Shown: positions 36,877 through 45,715, counted from the stretch's first letter. The stretch: 64,000 nt of DNA from Mucilaginibacter frigoritolerans (GCF_007830615.1 NZ_VLLI01000002.1:124001-188000), one strand, 5' to 3'. Made by a program: numbers and translations. The notes: a model not told the origin generated them from the sequence alone.

Positions 36877-38248
36877 AATTAAAGCAGCTACGTCTATTTT
36901 AAATTAATTCTCAATTAGTATGTTCGTTAACTATCGCATTAAAGTTGTTTTGCCGACAAAGGCATTATCAAGCCGATAGGTTACAATCGCACATGTCGTT
37001 TAATACAAAATAAGTGGACAAAAAGCACAATAAGTGTGACATTCCGTATTAAATTAACACGATTACCGTATTAAAAATCCAAGAATTGTCAACTAATCTG
37101 TTAATAAATGTTAATTTCCATCCTTATTTACCAACAAATTTTAAGTTTTTGCAGTTAGCAAAACAGTAGTAAAAGGGTAGCAGCATTTTGGAGAAAATTT
37201 TAAGATTTTCTCCTTTTTTATCTCCATTATTCATTGAAAAGCTCGGGAAAAAGTAAAACTGAATGTTTAATTATTGGGTTTTACAGAAAATCGACATAAA
37301 AAAGTACTACCCTAATACACCCCTAATTTCCCAGAATATTTTAGGCCACATTTTTTTGTTTACACCTATAAATCTCGGCGGCTTAGCCGGGATATGCTAA
37401 AAGCGTATCGAATAATTTAAAACCGTAGCTAATAGGATTTGTCACTGGGATAACTTGTCAAAGGCGCTACGGCAGACAGCTCATTGCACCACGTGTTATC
37501 ACACTACGTTCATTCGCTGTCAGCCTTCGCGCCCGCGCAGCAAAACTGAAAGTCGCTGTGCTCCTAACAGATTTGCTTTCGGCCATTCCTAAAAACGGTC
37601 TGTATTCACTAGTACAGCAAAGATAGCCCACACCGGAATAACATGTCAAGGGTACACAAGCGGGCCGTTTTGTCCGCTTTTCAGCGGCTAGCCGTATTCT
37701 GTCCTTCCAAAGGCACAGCCACATTCGCAAAATTAGCACCGCGGCAAAATTGTCAAAGGTTCATAACAATGCAGACGTGTTTGTTTTTTTATTGGATTGC
37801 ACTGCCCTTGACAGTTTTGCTGCTTCCGGTTATTTATGCAAAAGGTTATTAAAATGGACAATAGCTTATATAAAAGAAAGGCTGGAAACTTCTAAGAGCA
37901 GTAAGCCAGGAAGAGGCAAAGATTCATTCAAATATTTAGGATTATTATTACTTTTATTTATCGCTGGCCTTGCTTTGTTACAATATAATCCTAAAACAGG
38001 GTTTGTTTTTCTACAAAAATTGAAGAAATCTGCCCTTATTCTATGACATGCTAAAAAGAAATGGAAAAGCAGGACGCGATTACGGCAGCTCAAACACAGG
38101 CGGGGCAAGCAGATAAGTAGCAGAAATTGGCAAAGGGTAACTTGGAAAAAATGAAGTGCTGGTAGGGCGTGATCTTAGATTGATATTAAGGAAGGAAGTA
38201 GCATTGAAATTGGCTCCCCTTTTTTATGGTAAAGCCTATAAACGACGA
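36877..38248. other. Long repeat-bearing spacer
   Basis: About 1.37 kb without a supported gene. From about 37510 to 37700 it holds a copy of a long intergenic repeat also seen near 43620-43800 (shared blocks: GCAAAACTGAAA, TAACAGATTTGC, AAGATAGCCCA, CACAAGCGGGCCGTT and TGTCCGCTT). A plus-strand frame at 37750-38046 has only a TTG start and one membrane-like segment, and could be a decayed gene. Confidence 0.5.
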
Positions 38249-38662
38249 CTATTTACTTTTCAAAAATTCGTTCCTTTCTTTCTCAGCTTGAAGTAAACGC
38301 TCGTACAGTTTTCTATTTTCTTCTATGACTTCCATTAGTTTGTCTAATGGGTTGAAAGTGCAATTACTAGCATGAAAAGTTCCATTACTATTACTGAAAC
38401 TATTATCATTAAAAGTATTAAAATAATTAACCACAGCTTCTTCGCTAAAGTTTTGGATAGCTTCAGAAGTTACCCCTAAAACCAAGGCGATTTTTTCTAA
38501 AATATCATCCTCTAAAACATCGCTCTGTTCCATGCGGGAAATGGATTGCTGGCTAACCCCTAATTCAGAGGCCAATGTTTCCTGCTTAATACCCCGAAGT
38601 TCGCGAATACGGCTGATTTTACGCCCTATATGGTTAGTGGATGGTTTAGCTGTTGTTTCCAT
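38249..38662 (-). CDS. XRE-family regulator with C-terminal coiled coil
   Basis: 137 aa. HTH_3 domain at about 12-70 (IGRKISRIRELRGIKQETLASELGVSQQSISRMEQ), an Asn-rich linker (NTFNDNSFSNSNGTFHASN), and a Lys/Glu-rich coiled-coil end (LMEVIEENRKLYERLLQAEKERNEF). This arrangement is frequent beside integrases and restriction genes in Bacteroidota elements. Probably a local repressor. Confidence 0.85.
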   Translation of the reverse strand: METTAKPSTNHIGRKISRIRELRGIKQETLASELGVSQQSISRMEQSDVLEDDILEKIALVLGVTSEAIQNFSEEAVVNYFNTFNDNSFSNSNGTFHASNCTFNPLDKLMEVIEENRKLYERLLQAEKERNEFLKSK

Positions 38663-39108
38663 ATCTCAAATATACAAAGTTTTCCTGTCGGTAAAAATAA
38701 CCAAATAACGGGTAAAATACCCATGATTTGGGTTTTGTACACAGCATAATTGGTGGAAATTTGATTGAAAAATAAAGTCAATACGTCATGGAAGTAATCA
38801 TCAACAATATCAATATTTATCATATCAACGATAATCGTTATCATATAAATAACCGGCATAACAGCAGCGGAAATACTTTTAAGCCACCCTAAACTGGAAG
38901 AAGGGAATCTAAGCGATTTTACCACCCATATTATAGTCAATGATGACAAAACGATCCTTTCACTAAAGAGTCAGAGCAACGCCCTATACAAATCAGGGAG
39001 GAGTTAAAAGAGTTAATAGACAAGCTTCACTGCGAAAACAAATGAACTTATGGAAAGAAAGAATGTAAACCCGATAGCTTCCCAATGACTAATTTAAAAA
39101 CCGATTAA
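38663..39108. other. Divergent spacer before the second HTH/integrase pair
   Basis: About 445 AT-rich bases holding promoters for the XRE gene and the HTH gene at 39109. A 34-codon Asn-rich frame starts at 38788 (ends 38892) but support for it is weak. Confidence 0.4.
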
Positions 39109-39396
39109 ATGACTCCTGACGAATTGCTTACAAAAAGGGACTTGCAAAAATTCAAACAAGAATTATTCGAATTTCTTAAGCCGGTTAAGGAATCGCAAGG
39201 CCTGCAGCAGCAGAAATGGTTACGAAGCAAGGATGTACGAAAGCTGCTTAACATTTCAACCGGCACTTTACAAAACCTGCGTATAAACGGCATGCTTAGT
39301 TACCGTAAAGCAGGCAGCATCTTCTTTTATAAGACTGAGGATATTGATAAAATGTTGGCCAACCCTGAAAAAAAAAATCTGAAGAGGAATCCTTAA
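39109..39396 (+). CDS. Helix-turn-helix protein, excisionase/MerR-like (second copy)
   Basis: 95 aa. Same architecture as the protein at 25836 (amphipathic N-terminal helix, then KWLRSKDVRKLLNISTGTLQNLRING, then YRKAGSIFFYK). Two such paralogues in one island suggest two fused backbones. Located 27 nt before the second integrase gene, as expected for an excisionase or integrase regulator. Confidence 0.83.
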   Translation: MTPDELLTKRDLQKFKQELFEFLKPVKESQGLQQQKWLRSKDVRKLLNISTGTLQNLRINGMLSYRKAGSIFFYKTEDIDKMLANPEKKNLKRNP

Positions 39397-39422
39397 TACC
39401 TGCCAGATCGCAAACATTCAAG

Positions 39423-40652
39423 GTGTTATTTTTTCTTAAAGCGCCAAAAGTTAAAAAAAGTGATTTAATTCCGATCTATATCAGGATTACGGTTAATGGT
39501 AAACGGGAGGAATGGTCCACTGGGCGAAGATGTGCGCATGTAGATTGGGAACGCAATAACGGTAGAATGAAAGGTAATAAAGAGAATGCGCGTTCGGTAA
39601 ATAGTTGGCTGGATACCCTTAATGCTAGGGCATTCGCTGCCAGGCAGGATTTATTCCTGTCAGGAAAAGATTTTGGACCAATTCATATCCGCAAAATGAT
39701 GCAGGGTGAAGAATTGGAACCGCCTAAGATGCTTTCCGATATTTGGACTTATCACACAGACCAGATTGCCGGGTTGATCGGAAAGGATTACACAGCCGGT
39801 ACGTTGCAAAAGTATAAAGCGGCATTTCGAATATTAAAACGCTTCATCCTGCTGCGCACTCAAAGTGACGATATTCGGTTGGACAAGATCGACTACCGTT
39901 TCGTGAGAGATTTTGACTATTACCTTAAAACGGATTACGGTGTGAAGATCAATACAGCCGTGCAAATCGTTAAAAAATTGCGGACAATGATAAAGATCGC
40001 AATCGAGGTCGGTTGGGCTAAGCAAGATCCGTTTATTGCTTATCGTGCCAAAACCGAAGAAGTATTCCGGGAGTTCCTGACCAGTGACGAACTTCAACAA
40101 CTCGCGGAGAAAAAATTGTCTCGCAAGCGTTTACATATTGCAAGAGATCTGTTTTTGTTTAGCTGTTATACCGGACTATCGTATGCAGACACGGCAAAGT
40201 TGACAACAGCGGATATTGTCAAAGGGGAAGATGGAGGTATTTGGATACAAACCCACCGGGTAAAGAATAACAACCGGGTACGTGTCCCGCTTTTAAGCCC
40301 CGCGTTAAGGTTAATGGATCACTATAAGGATTATCCGCGGATATTGGATGAAGATTTCATTTTACCAAAAATGAGTAACCAGAAGGCTAATGCCTACTTA
40401 AAGGAAATTACCAAGGCGCTTGGCTGGAGTAAATACCTGACCTTTCATTGCGCCCGGCATACATTTGCTACTACAGTCACCCTAACCAATGGTGTTCCTA
40501 TTGAAACGGTTGGTCAAATGTTGGGGCATAAGAATATCCGGTCTACGCAAATTTATGCGAGGGTAACGGATACAAAAGTCAGCCGCGATATGCGGAAGCT
40601 CAAAAAGCTATATCAAGGCCAGCCGCTTTATTTATCAGATGACTTCGGATAA
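39423..40652 (+). CDS. Second tyrosine-type integrase
   Basis: 409 aa from a GTG start; there is no ATG upstream in frame that avoids the HTH gene. Arm-binding domain (FFLKAPKVKKSDLIPIYIRITVNGKREEWSTGR), SAM-like core domain and catalytic domain with HCARHTFATT, MLGHKNIRSTQIYARV and Tyr nucleophile. As in IntDOT, the first catalytic Arg is replaced (TGLSYADTAKL). It is only about 40% like the integrase at 5093 by eye, so it is not a recent copy. Its own att sites were not found. Confidence 0.92.
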   Translation: MLFFLKAPKVKKSDLIPIYIRITVNGKREEWSTGRRCAHVDWERNNGRMKGNKENARSVNSWLDTLNARAFAARQDLFLSGKDFGPIHIRKMMQGEELEPPKMLSDIWTYHTDQIAGLIGKDYTAGTLQKYKAAFRILKRFILLRTQSDDIRLDKIDYRFVRDFDYYLKTDYGVKINTAVQIVKKLRTMIKIAIEVGWAKQDPFIAYRAKTEEVFREFLTSDELQQLAEKKLSRKRLHIARDLFLFSCYTGLSYADTAKLTTADIVKGEDGGIWIQTHRVKNNNRVRVPLLSPALRLMDHYKDYPRILDEDFILPKMSNQKANAYLKEITKALGWSKYLTFHCARHTFATTVTLTNGVPIETVGQMLGHKNIRSTQIYARVTDTKVSRDMRKLKKLYQGQPLYLSDDFG

Positions 40653-40713
40653 GAATTTTAGACAAGCTGGCTGGTACTTTATTATTTATTACTAAACTTT
40701 AAATTTAAAAACA

Positions 40714-40803
40714 ATGATTAATCAAACATGCAAAAAATGCATAGTGCTTTTTATCGATGGTCCGGTATCTTATTTTATTGAACTTTTAACTTCTTCAATA
40801 TGA
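40714..40803 (+). CDS. Possible short leader frame before the phosphoesterase gene
   Basis: 29 codons from ATG 40714 to a TGA that overlaps the next ATG (ATGA, 40800-40803). The peptide has two nearby Cys (CKKC) and a hydrophobic end. Overlap could couple translation, but such short frames occur by chance, so this is listed as a candidate only. Confidence 0.25.
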   Translation: MINQTCKKCIVLFIDGPVSYFIELLTSSI

Positions 40804-41486
40804 AACACCTCATTATAGGAGACCTTCATGGTAAAGATATCTGGGAGGAAGTTGACATAAGTAGTTATGATAAAGTAGTTTTTGTAGGAGATTACGTCGA
40901 TCACTGGACATTACCGGACAGATTCATTTATCAAAATCTGCAAAACGTTATTGAACTTAAACGCGAAAACTTTGAAAAGGTCGAATTGCTGCTCGGTAAT
41001 CATGATGTTCAATATCTTCATTACCCGCATTATCTATGTTCGGGATTTCGTCCAACTATGCAGCGTTCTCTTAGTTTTCTGTTTAATGAGAATCGTGATC
41101 TCTTTAAGGTGGCTTATCAGCGGGAAAACTTTATCATATCCCATGCAGGTATAACTAATAAATGGTACAAAGATTTTAAAGAGCTTCGGTTAGTTCAGCA
41201 AATAGCGGATGAACATGACACAGTTGCAGACTTAATTAATAAGGCCGAAAACACGTCACAACGATGGATACTTCACCAGGCAGGTAGTAGCCGTGGTGGT
41301 GAAGGTCCCGGTGGTATCACCTGGGCAGACCGGAAAGAATTGATCGCAGATATGCTGAACGGTTATCATCAAATTGTTGGTCATACGGTAATTCCTAAGC
41401 CGGAATTTGTACAGGAAATAGGTAAGTCATCAACGTTCATCGACGTACTCGATACCATGACTTATTTTCATGAGATTGATATCTGA
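40800..41486 (+). CDS. Calcineurin-like metallophosphoesterase
   Basis: 228 aa. All metal-binding motifs are present: GDLHG (8-12), GDYVDH (31-36), GNHD (66-69), SHAG and a final GHT (about 194-196). Similar to Ser/Thr protein phosphatase and ApaH-like enzymes, so substrates may be phosphoproteins or dinucleoside polyphosphates. Stands alone between the integrase and the HipB-like gene. Its presence in mobile cargo is unexplained. Confidence 0.88.
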   Translation: MKHLIIGDLHGKDIWEEVDISSYDKVVFVGDYVDHWTLPDRFIYQNLQNVIELKRENFEKVELLLGNHDVQYLHYPHYLCSGFRPTMQRSLSFLFNENRDLFKVAYQRENFIISHAGITNKWYKDFKELRLVQQIADEHDTVADLINKAENTSQRWILHQAGSSRGGEGPGGITWADRKELIADMLNGYHQIVGHTVIPKPEFVQEIGKSSTFIDVLDTMTYFHEIDI

Positions 41487-41495
41487 AGAGTTTAA

Positions 41496-41555
41496 TTATA
41501 TGCAATTACATATAAATATGTTTGATTTTGCCGTTTTATACGTAATTGCATATAA
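41496..41555. promoter_or_regulatory. Operator of the HipB-like gene
   Basis: A perfect 14-bp inverted repeat, TTATATGCAATTAC at 41496-41509 and its complement at 41542-41555, directly before the ATG at 41559. Each half is itself partly palindromic (ATATGC..CATAT). It encloses a TTTGATTTTG sequence that may be the -33 box, so binding would block transcription. Consistent with self-repression by the HTH product. Confidence 0.68.
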
Positions 41556-41558
41556 TTC

Positions 41559-41768
41559 ATGAAAACCTCAGCCAAGTTTGTAAAAGAAAAGCGCCGAAAT
41601 GTGAACATTACTCAGAAACAATTAGCTGAGAAATCGGGCGTTGGCCTTACCGTAATTAGAAAGATCGAGCAGGGAAAAGGAAATTTGAGTTTGGAGAAAG
41701 TAAATCAGGTGCTACGTATGTTCGGCCATGAATTAGCGCCCGTAAACAGCCGGGATCTTGTTGATTAA
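41559..41768 (+). CDS. HipB/Y4mF-like HTH antitoxin-type regulator
   Basis: 69 aa. HTH_3 domain (KFVKEKRRNVNITQKQLAEKSGVGLTVIRKIEQGKGNLSLEKVNQVLRMFGHELAPV) of the type found in HipB antitoxins. No hipA-like kinase gene is next to it, so it is an orphan; the adjacent metallophosphoesterase could be a functional partner, but this is speculation. Preceded by a strong inverted-repeat operator. Confidence 0.82.
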   Translation: MKTSAKFVKEKRRNVNITQKQLAEKSGVGLTVIRKIEQGKGNLSLEKVNQVLRMFGHELAPVNSRDLVD

Positions 41769-41904
41769 AAAAATTTTCCTTAATTGTAAACAAAAGTAGT
41801 GCAAAGCATATATGCTTTGCACAGCGAAATTAATTGTTTTATTTCATATTTTACAAATCTCTCACGAGCAAAAGAATACATTATTACATAGAAAATGATT
41901 AATT
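41769..41904. other. Spacer before AbiE operon
   Basis: Short AT-rich spacer. GCAAAGCATATATGCTTTGC near 41811-41830 is a perfect palindrome and could terminate the HipB-like transcript. Confidence 0.5.
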
Positions 41905-41956
41905 TTAATAAGATAATCGGTTTATTTCCGATTATCTTATTAATTTTTTACATTTG
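41905..41956 (+). promoter_or_regulatory. Operator and promoter of the AbiE pair
   Basis: A perfect 16-bp inverted repeat (TTAATAAGATAATCGG at 41905-41920, complement at 41928-41943, loop TTTATTT) directly upstream of a TACATTTG box (41949-41956) that fits the Bacteroidota -7 consensus. AbiEi antitoxins are known to bind inverted repeats in their promoter and repress it. The box sits 3 nt before the ATG at 41960, so the messenger may be leaderless. Confidence 0.68.
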
Positions 41957-41959
41957 ATC

Positions 41960-42598
41960 ATGGATATTTATCAAACCATAGGAAATTATTCAAAGCAGCC
42001 GATAACACACCAACTGTTAATGTCCTGGCTAAAAGATTATAAGCGTCCGAATGATAAGATCAATTCTTTAAAATCAGAAGGTGTTTTAGCATCGGTAAAA
42101 AAGGGAATTTATATCGCTGGTCCTAAATCCTATCCCGGACGACCTGAAAATGCCTTGCTTGCAAACCACCTCCTTGGGCCCAGTTATCTATCCGTGGAAT
42201 CAGCTTTGTCTTTTCACGGAATAATACCAGAACGCGTATATGCGATTTCATCGATGACGACAAAAGCGTCACGGGATTTTAAAACCTCTTTAGGACTGTT
42301 TACTTACATTCATCTGCCTTTACCCTACTATGCGTTTGGTATAAATATGGTTAAACTCACAAGTGAACAATACGCAATGATAGCCAGCCCTGAAAAAGCG
42401 ATATGTGATAAGATCATTAGTACATCCGGACTGATTTTAAGGAGCGCGACCAGTGCTGGAAACTACCTGATCGATAATCTAAGAATAGACGAAGAAATAC
42501 TTAAAGGGCTAAATACTCAAATGATAAACGAGTGGTTGCCTGATGCCCCAAAAAAGGAAAGTTTGCAAATGATTGTTAAAATGATCGAAAGTTTATGA
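41960..42598 (+). CDS. abiEi: AbiEi-like antitoxin and autorepressor
   Basis: 212 aa from the first ATG; a TTG two codons upstream is the only other start. The N-terminal part holds a winged-helix-like unit (YSKQPITHQLLMSWLKD, LKSEGVLASVKKGIYIAGP), and the rest matches AbiEi proteins with the NALLANHLLGPSYLSVESALSFHGIIPE segment. It is the antitoxin of a type IV toxin-antitoxin system that stops phage infection by abortive growth arrest. Four-nt overlap with the toxin gene and a strong inverted-repeat operator upstream support the call. Confidence 0.88.
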   Translation: MDIYQTIGNYSKQPITHQLLMSWLKDYKRPNDKINSLKSEGVLASVKKGIYIAGPKSYPGRPENALLANHLLGPSYLSVESALSFHGIIPERVYAISSMTTKASRDFKTSLGLFTYIHLPLPYYAFGINMVKLTSEQYAMIASPEKAICDKIISTSGLILRSATSAGNYLIDNLRIDEEILKGLNTQMINEWLPDAPKKESLQMIVKMIESL

Positions 42599-43449
42599 TA
42601 AAAGAATGGTTAGAAACATACCATCCTGCCAGCCAGGAGGAAGCTAAAGATGCCTTGCGGGAAATTATGCAGGAAATCGCGTTAGCCGGTTTGTATCGTG
42701 CCGGGTTCTTTGAAAAGGCAGCATTTTATGGTGGCACAGCTTTAAGGATATTTTACGGATTAGATCGATTCTCTGAAGACCTTGATTTTTCCCTCTTAGA
42801 AGTTGAACCTGAATTTTCTCTAAATAAATATCAGGACGCTATTGTTCAGGAGTTTGATGCTTTGGGTATGCATGTATCCATACGAGAAAAGCAGAAAACG
42901 AATCTAACCAACATCGATTCTGCTTTTTTGAAATCAGAAACCATCTGGAGGGAACTTATCCTTGAAGGGATTATTCCTCAAAATGGCATGGAACAAGTCG
43001 CCAATGTTAAAATCAAAATAGAGGTGGACAGAGAGCCCCCATTAGGTTTTGAAACAGAAGATAAACTTTTATTAAAGCCATTTTCATTTTATGTAAAATG
43101 CTTGACCTTGCCTAATTTATTTGCCGGTAAAATGCATGCTTTACTTTTTCGGAAATGGGGTGAAAATGTAAAGGGACGGGATTGGTACGATATGGAATGG
43201 TACATTAAAAAGGGTACATCTCTTAATCTAAATCATTTCCTGATTCGTGCAATAGATAGCGGAGATTGGCATAAAGAAACAATTACCGAAACCGAATTTC
43301 GTGAACTTCTTGCCAAGAAAATTGATGACGTAAAAATGAACTATGTTATTAATGACATCAAACGGTTTGTTCGGGATACGAATGCTTTGACTATCTGGTC
43401 ACCTAAGTATTTTCATGATCTGGTAAGTAGCTTAAAAGTAATTTCCTAA
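42595..43449 (+). CDS. abiEii: AbiEii-like nucleotidyltransferase toxin
   Basis: 284 aa. Motif I GGTALRIFYGLDRFSEDLDFSLL (about 43-65) has the nucleotidyltransferase acidic residues, IKIEVDREPP is motif II, LPNLFAGKMHALLFR motif III, and KGRDWYDMEW motif IV. AbiEii-type toxins transfer nucleotides to RNA such as tRNA. Start overlaps the antitoxin stop by 4 nt, which gives coupled synthesis. All motifs are intact, so it is probably active. Confidence 0.92.
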   Translation: MIKEWLETYHPASQEEAKDALREIMQEIALAGLYRAGFFEKAAFYGGTALRIFYGLDRFSEDLDFSLLEVEPEFSLNKYQDAIVQEFDALGMHVSIREKQKTNLTNIDSAFLKSETIWRELILEGIIPQNGMEQVANVKIKIEVDREPPLGFETEDKLLLKPFSFYVKCLTLPNLFAGKMHALLFRKWGENVKGRDWYDMEWYIKKGTSLNLNHFLIRAIDSGDWHKETITETEFRELLAKKIDDVKMNYVINDIKRFVRDTNALTIWSPKYFHDLVSSLKVIS

Positions 43450-44020
43450 TATTACAGTAACCCGATTAGGAGGAACAGAGGAATAGTTAGAACTGTTATC
43501 AGAATTTTGAAATCACTGACCAAGGGATTCTTACCAACTGTACAGCACCGTTCCGGCAGGTAGCTTAATCGACGCCGCGGCTATCGCGCCATTTCCACTG
43601 CGCAACCAGCCTCACTATTTAATAGGCAAAACTGAAACTCACTGTCGCTCGTAACAGATTTGCCCTTGGTAAGAAAAAAATCCTCATTCACCGCAGTCGC
43701 GAAGATAGCCCATGCCGGAATCAAACGTCAAGGGTGCACAAGCGGGCCGTTGTGTCCGCTTTCAGCGGTTGGCCCGCCCTTGACATTTGATCCGGCTAAG
43801 CGCTTTTTGTTGCTTAAGCGTTGAATAAGGATTGGTCGTTCATTGAATACCTAAACCTGCTAAATTGCTACTTGCAAGATCCATGACACTAAAATAACTG
43901 TTAACTATAAACAGCCATAACTAACTCTAATACAATTATGGCTGGTTATGATTTATTATACTCAGCCACAAGTGGTCAAATTTATATAGTTGTGGCTGAG
44001 TATAAGAGCCAAGCCTGGTC

Positions 44021-44073
44021 TGTAACAGAGTGAGGGTAAAATTATCTGTTTTTTGTAACAGAGTGAGGGTAAA
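44021..44073 (+). repeat. Two direct repeats near attR
   Basis: The sequence TGTAACAGAGTGAGGGTAAA occurs at 44021-44040 and 44054-44073 (33-bp period). Only two copies exist, so it is not an array. Possible integrase or accessory-protein binding sites. Confidence 0.55.
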
Positions 44074-44219
44074 TTTTAAGGCGCAAATTATTAAATATCC
44101 TCACAAATACTTATATTTGGATTAAGAAATGTAGCTGAGATCAGTTGTTTTTTAAGTTGATTAGGGAGGCTTTCATTTTTAAAATATCATTGACAAATAG
44201 ACAATCAATTTTCAATAGA

Positions 44220-44239
44220 GCGTCATTCGTGGCGTCTTT
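44220..44239 (+). repeat. Candidate integrase arm-type site, right end
   Basis: 18 of 20 positions match 4949-4968 in the same orientation, 45 bp inside attR. See the left copy. Confidence 0.5.
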
Positions 44240-44284
44240 TTTTGAAGAGATATAAAGGGCTGAAAATCAGTTAATTTTAACTAA

Positions 44285-44314
44285 GGTTCGAGTCCCGTCC
44301 ATTCCGCCAAAAGC
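44285..44314 (+). repeat. attR: right end of the island
   Basis: Identical for 30 bp to 4822-4851, the 3' end of tRNA-Asp plus flank. The rest of the tRNA is absent here, so this is the duplicated recombination site left on the far side of the insert. Confidence 0.92.
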
Positions 44315-44338
44315 CTTACTGAAAAGTGAGGCTTTTTT
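44309..44338 (+). terminator. Former chromosomal tRNA-Asp terminator at attR
   Basis: AAAAGCCTTA pairs with TGAGGCTTTT (10 bp, one wobble) and is followed by TT. It starts inside the att repeat and so would follow the tRNA in the empty chromosome. Confidence 0.65.
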
Positions 44339-44460
44339 GTTTTATAGCCTTTTTGTGGGAATCCGCACTCTTAACTTACTCTTTTAGACTTATATTTATT
44401 TGCAAGCAGGATACTTGCCGCATTTTGGGTCGAAGTTTGTAAACTTCAACCAGGGGTTGC
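44315..44460. repeat. Dispersed repeat, copy 1
   Basis: Closely similar to 50084-50232 and, over its second half, to 47950-48025. It includes the palindrome family GTCGAAGTTT... at 44429-44450. Marks the boundary of the 44-50 kb segment. Confidence 0.72.
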
Positions 44461-44507
44461 CTACCAGGCTAATCAGGAAGCTTAACTTTTAGGGGCCAAC
44501 GAAACTT

Positions 44508-45116
44508 CTATATGCGAGAGGTTTTTTGTTTGGGTTTCGTAAATTCTTTCCTGATCCGGCTTAAAGTTTCCCTTGATATCCCTAAATAAGAAGCCACCAT
44601 ATGTAAAGGCACTTTATTAAATACACGGGGATAGGTCTTTTGAAATTCAAGGTATTTTTCTTCGGCTGAACTGCTGATCAAAGAAAAAATGCGTCGCTGA
44701 TTCATTTCATAACCGCGCGCTAAAAGTTTTTCGTTAAACAGCTTTAAGGCTGGAATAGTATTCATCAATGCTGTCCACGATTCTTTGGTCCATATGATGA
44801 CATTACTTGCAGCCAGGGCCTCTATATTGTAATCAGATGGCGTATTATTATTATAGCTTTCCTGGTCGCTGATCCACCAGTTCTCTACACCGAATCTTAA
44901 AGTATGGTCGGTCCCATCTTTTCCGAACCTGTAAAGCCGGAAGCAACCGCTGGTGATAAAACAATTGATCTTCCATACCTCGCCGTCGTGAAGTATAGAT
45001 TGCCATTTTCGCAAAGTCTTTTCTGTACTGGCCGCACGAATAACTTGCATTTCTTCATCAGAAATATCCACCCATTCCCGTAAATACTTTTCGAAAACTT
45101 CAAACATGTTCAACAA
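44508..45116 (-). CDS. Crp/Fnr-family transcriptional regulator
   Basis: 202 aa. Beta-roll sensor region (VWKINCFITSGCFRLYRFGKDGTDHTLRF) followed by a helical linker (LKLFNEKLLARGYEMNQRRIFSL) and an HTH (NKVPLHMVASYLGISRETLSRIRKEF). Divergent from the tautomerase gene region. Such regulators are common neighbours of hydrolases and tautomerases in Bacteroidota. Met 4 is an alternative start. Confidence 0.88.
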   Translation of the reverse strand: MLNMFEVFEKYLREWVDISDEEMQVIRAASTEKTLRKWQSILHDGEVWKINCFITSGCFRLYRFGKDGTDHTLRFGVENWWISDQESYNNNTPSDYNIEALAASNVIIWTKESWTALMNTIPALKLFNEKLLARGYEMNQRRIFSLISSSAEEKYLEFQKTYPRVFNKVPLHMVASYLGISRETLSRIRKEFTKPKQKTSRI

Positions 45117-45337
45117 AGATAATGAATGAGGTGACTATCTCAGGCGAAATGATTTCGACCATTATGCAAGGTCTGAAGCATTTAAAAACCGTGACAAATG
45201 TCAACGTCAAATTGTGTCATATGGTATCGTTACAGCCTCGCAGGAATCCCCAGATTTGTTTCATGCAATCGGCAGTACGATTGCAACAATTAAAAAAGAC
45301 AATAATTAAAAAAACAAACTAAAAGGAGGAAAACATT

Positions 45338-45715
45338 ATGCCATTCGCACGTATCGATTTATTAAAAGGAAAACCAGCTGACTATCGCGCTACATTAGCC
45401 GACGTTGTTTATCATGGAATTGTTGATGTACTAAAGGCACCTGATGGTGACCGGTTCATCGTTATCAACGAACATTCAGCTGAAAATTTAGTTTATGACA
45501 AAAACTTTCTAGGCTTTGACCGGTCAACCGACTTTGTCTTGGTCCAGGTGACCAGCACAGTTGGTAACAACATAGATTCAAAGCTGGCCTTTTTTAAATA
45601 TTTATCTGAGGAACTTAATAGCAAGTTAGGGCTTCGCCCTGATGATCTGATGATCAATATGGTTTATGTAGACCGCTCGGATTGGTCATTCGGAAATGGT
45701 GAACCATGGAACTAA
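45338..45715 (+). CDS. Tautomerase-family protein
   Basis: 125 aa. Begins MPFARIDLLKGK, which leaves an N-terminal Pro after Met removal, the catalytic base of the 4-oxalocrotonate tautomerase superfamily. The length fits the fused-type Tautomerase_2 group. An AGGAGG ribosome-binding site at 45324-45329, 8 nt before the ATG, is unusually strong for Bacteroidota. Acts on keto-enol substrates; the specific one is unknown. Ends before a strong terminator. Confidence 0.85.
   Translation: MPFARIDLLKGKPADYRATLADVVYHGIVDVLKAPDGDRFIVINEHSAENLVYDKNFLGFDRSTDFVLVQVTSTVGNNIDSKLAFFKYLSEELNSKLGLRPDDLMINMVYVDRSDWSFGNGEPWN

Larger units (their letters stand above)
43454..44284. other. Repeat-rich right end of the island
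   Basis: About 830 bases without genes. It holds a long intergenic repeat (about 43620-43810) like that at 37510, then sequence also present at about 49830-50075 (TTTGATCCGGCTAAGCGC and TATTATACTCAGCCACAAGTG blocks), two direct 20-bp repeats at 44021 and 44054, an arm-like site at 44220 and attR. Likely the cis-acting end region used by the element's integrase. Confidence 0.6.

Noticed and set aside
37750..38046. 98-codon plus-strand frame with one membrane-like segment
   Set aside because: Only a TTG start and no ATG in frame; it begins within the end of a long repeat. May be a decayed gene.
38788..38892. 34-codon Asn-rich frame
   Set aside because: Too short and low-complexity; possibly chance.
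44021..44073. CRISPR array
   Set aside because: Only two repeat units, no further spacing pattern and no cas genes in the window.
45122..45322. 66-codon frame between the Crp and tautomerase genes
   Set aside because: Lies in the divergent promoter area and has no domain; likely chance.
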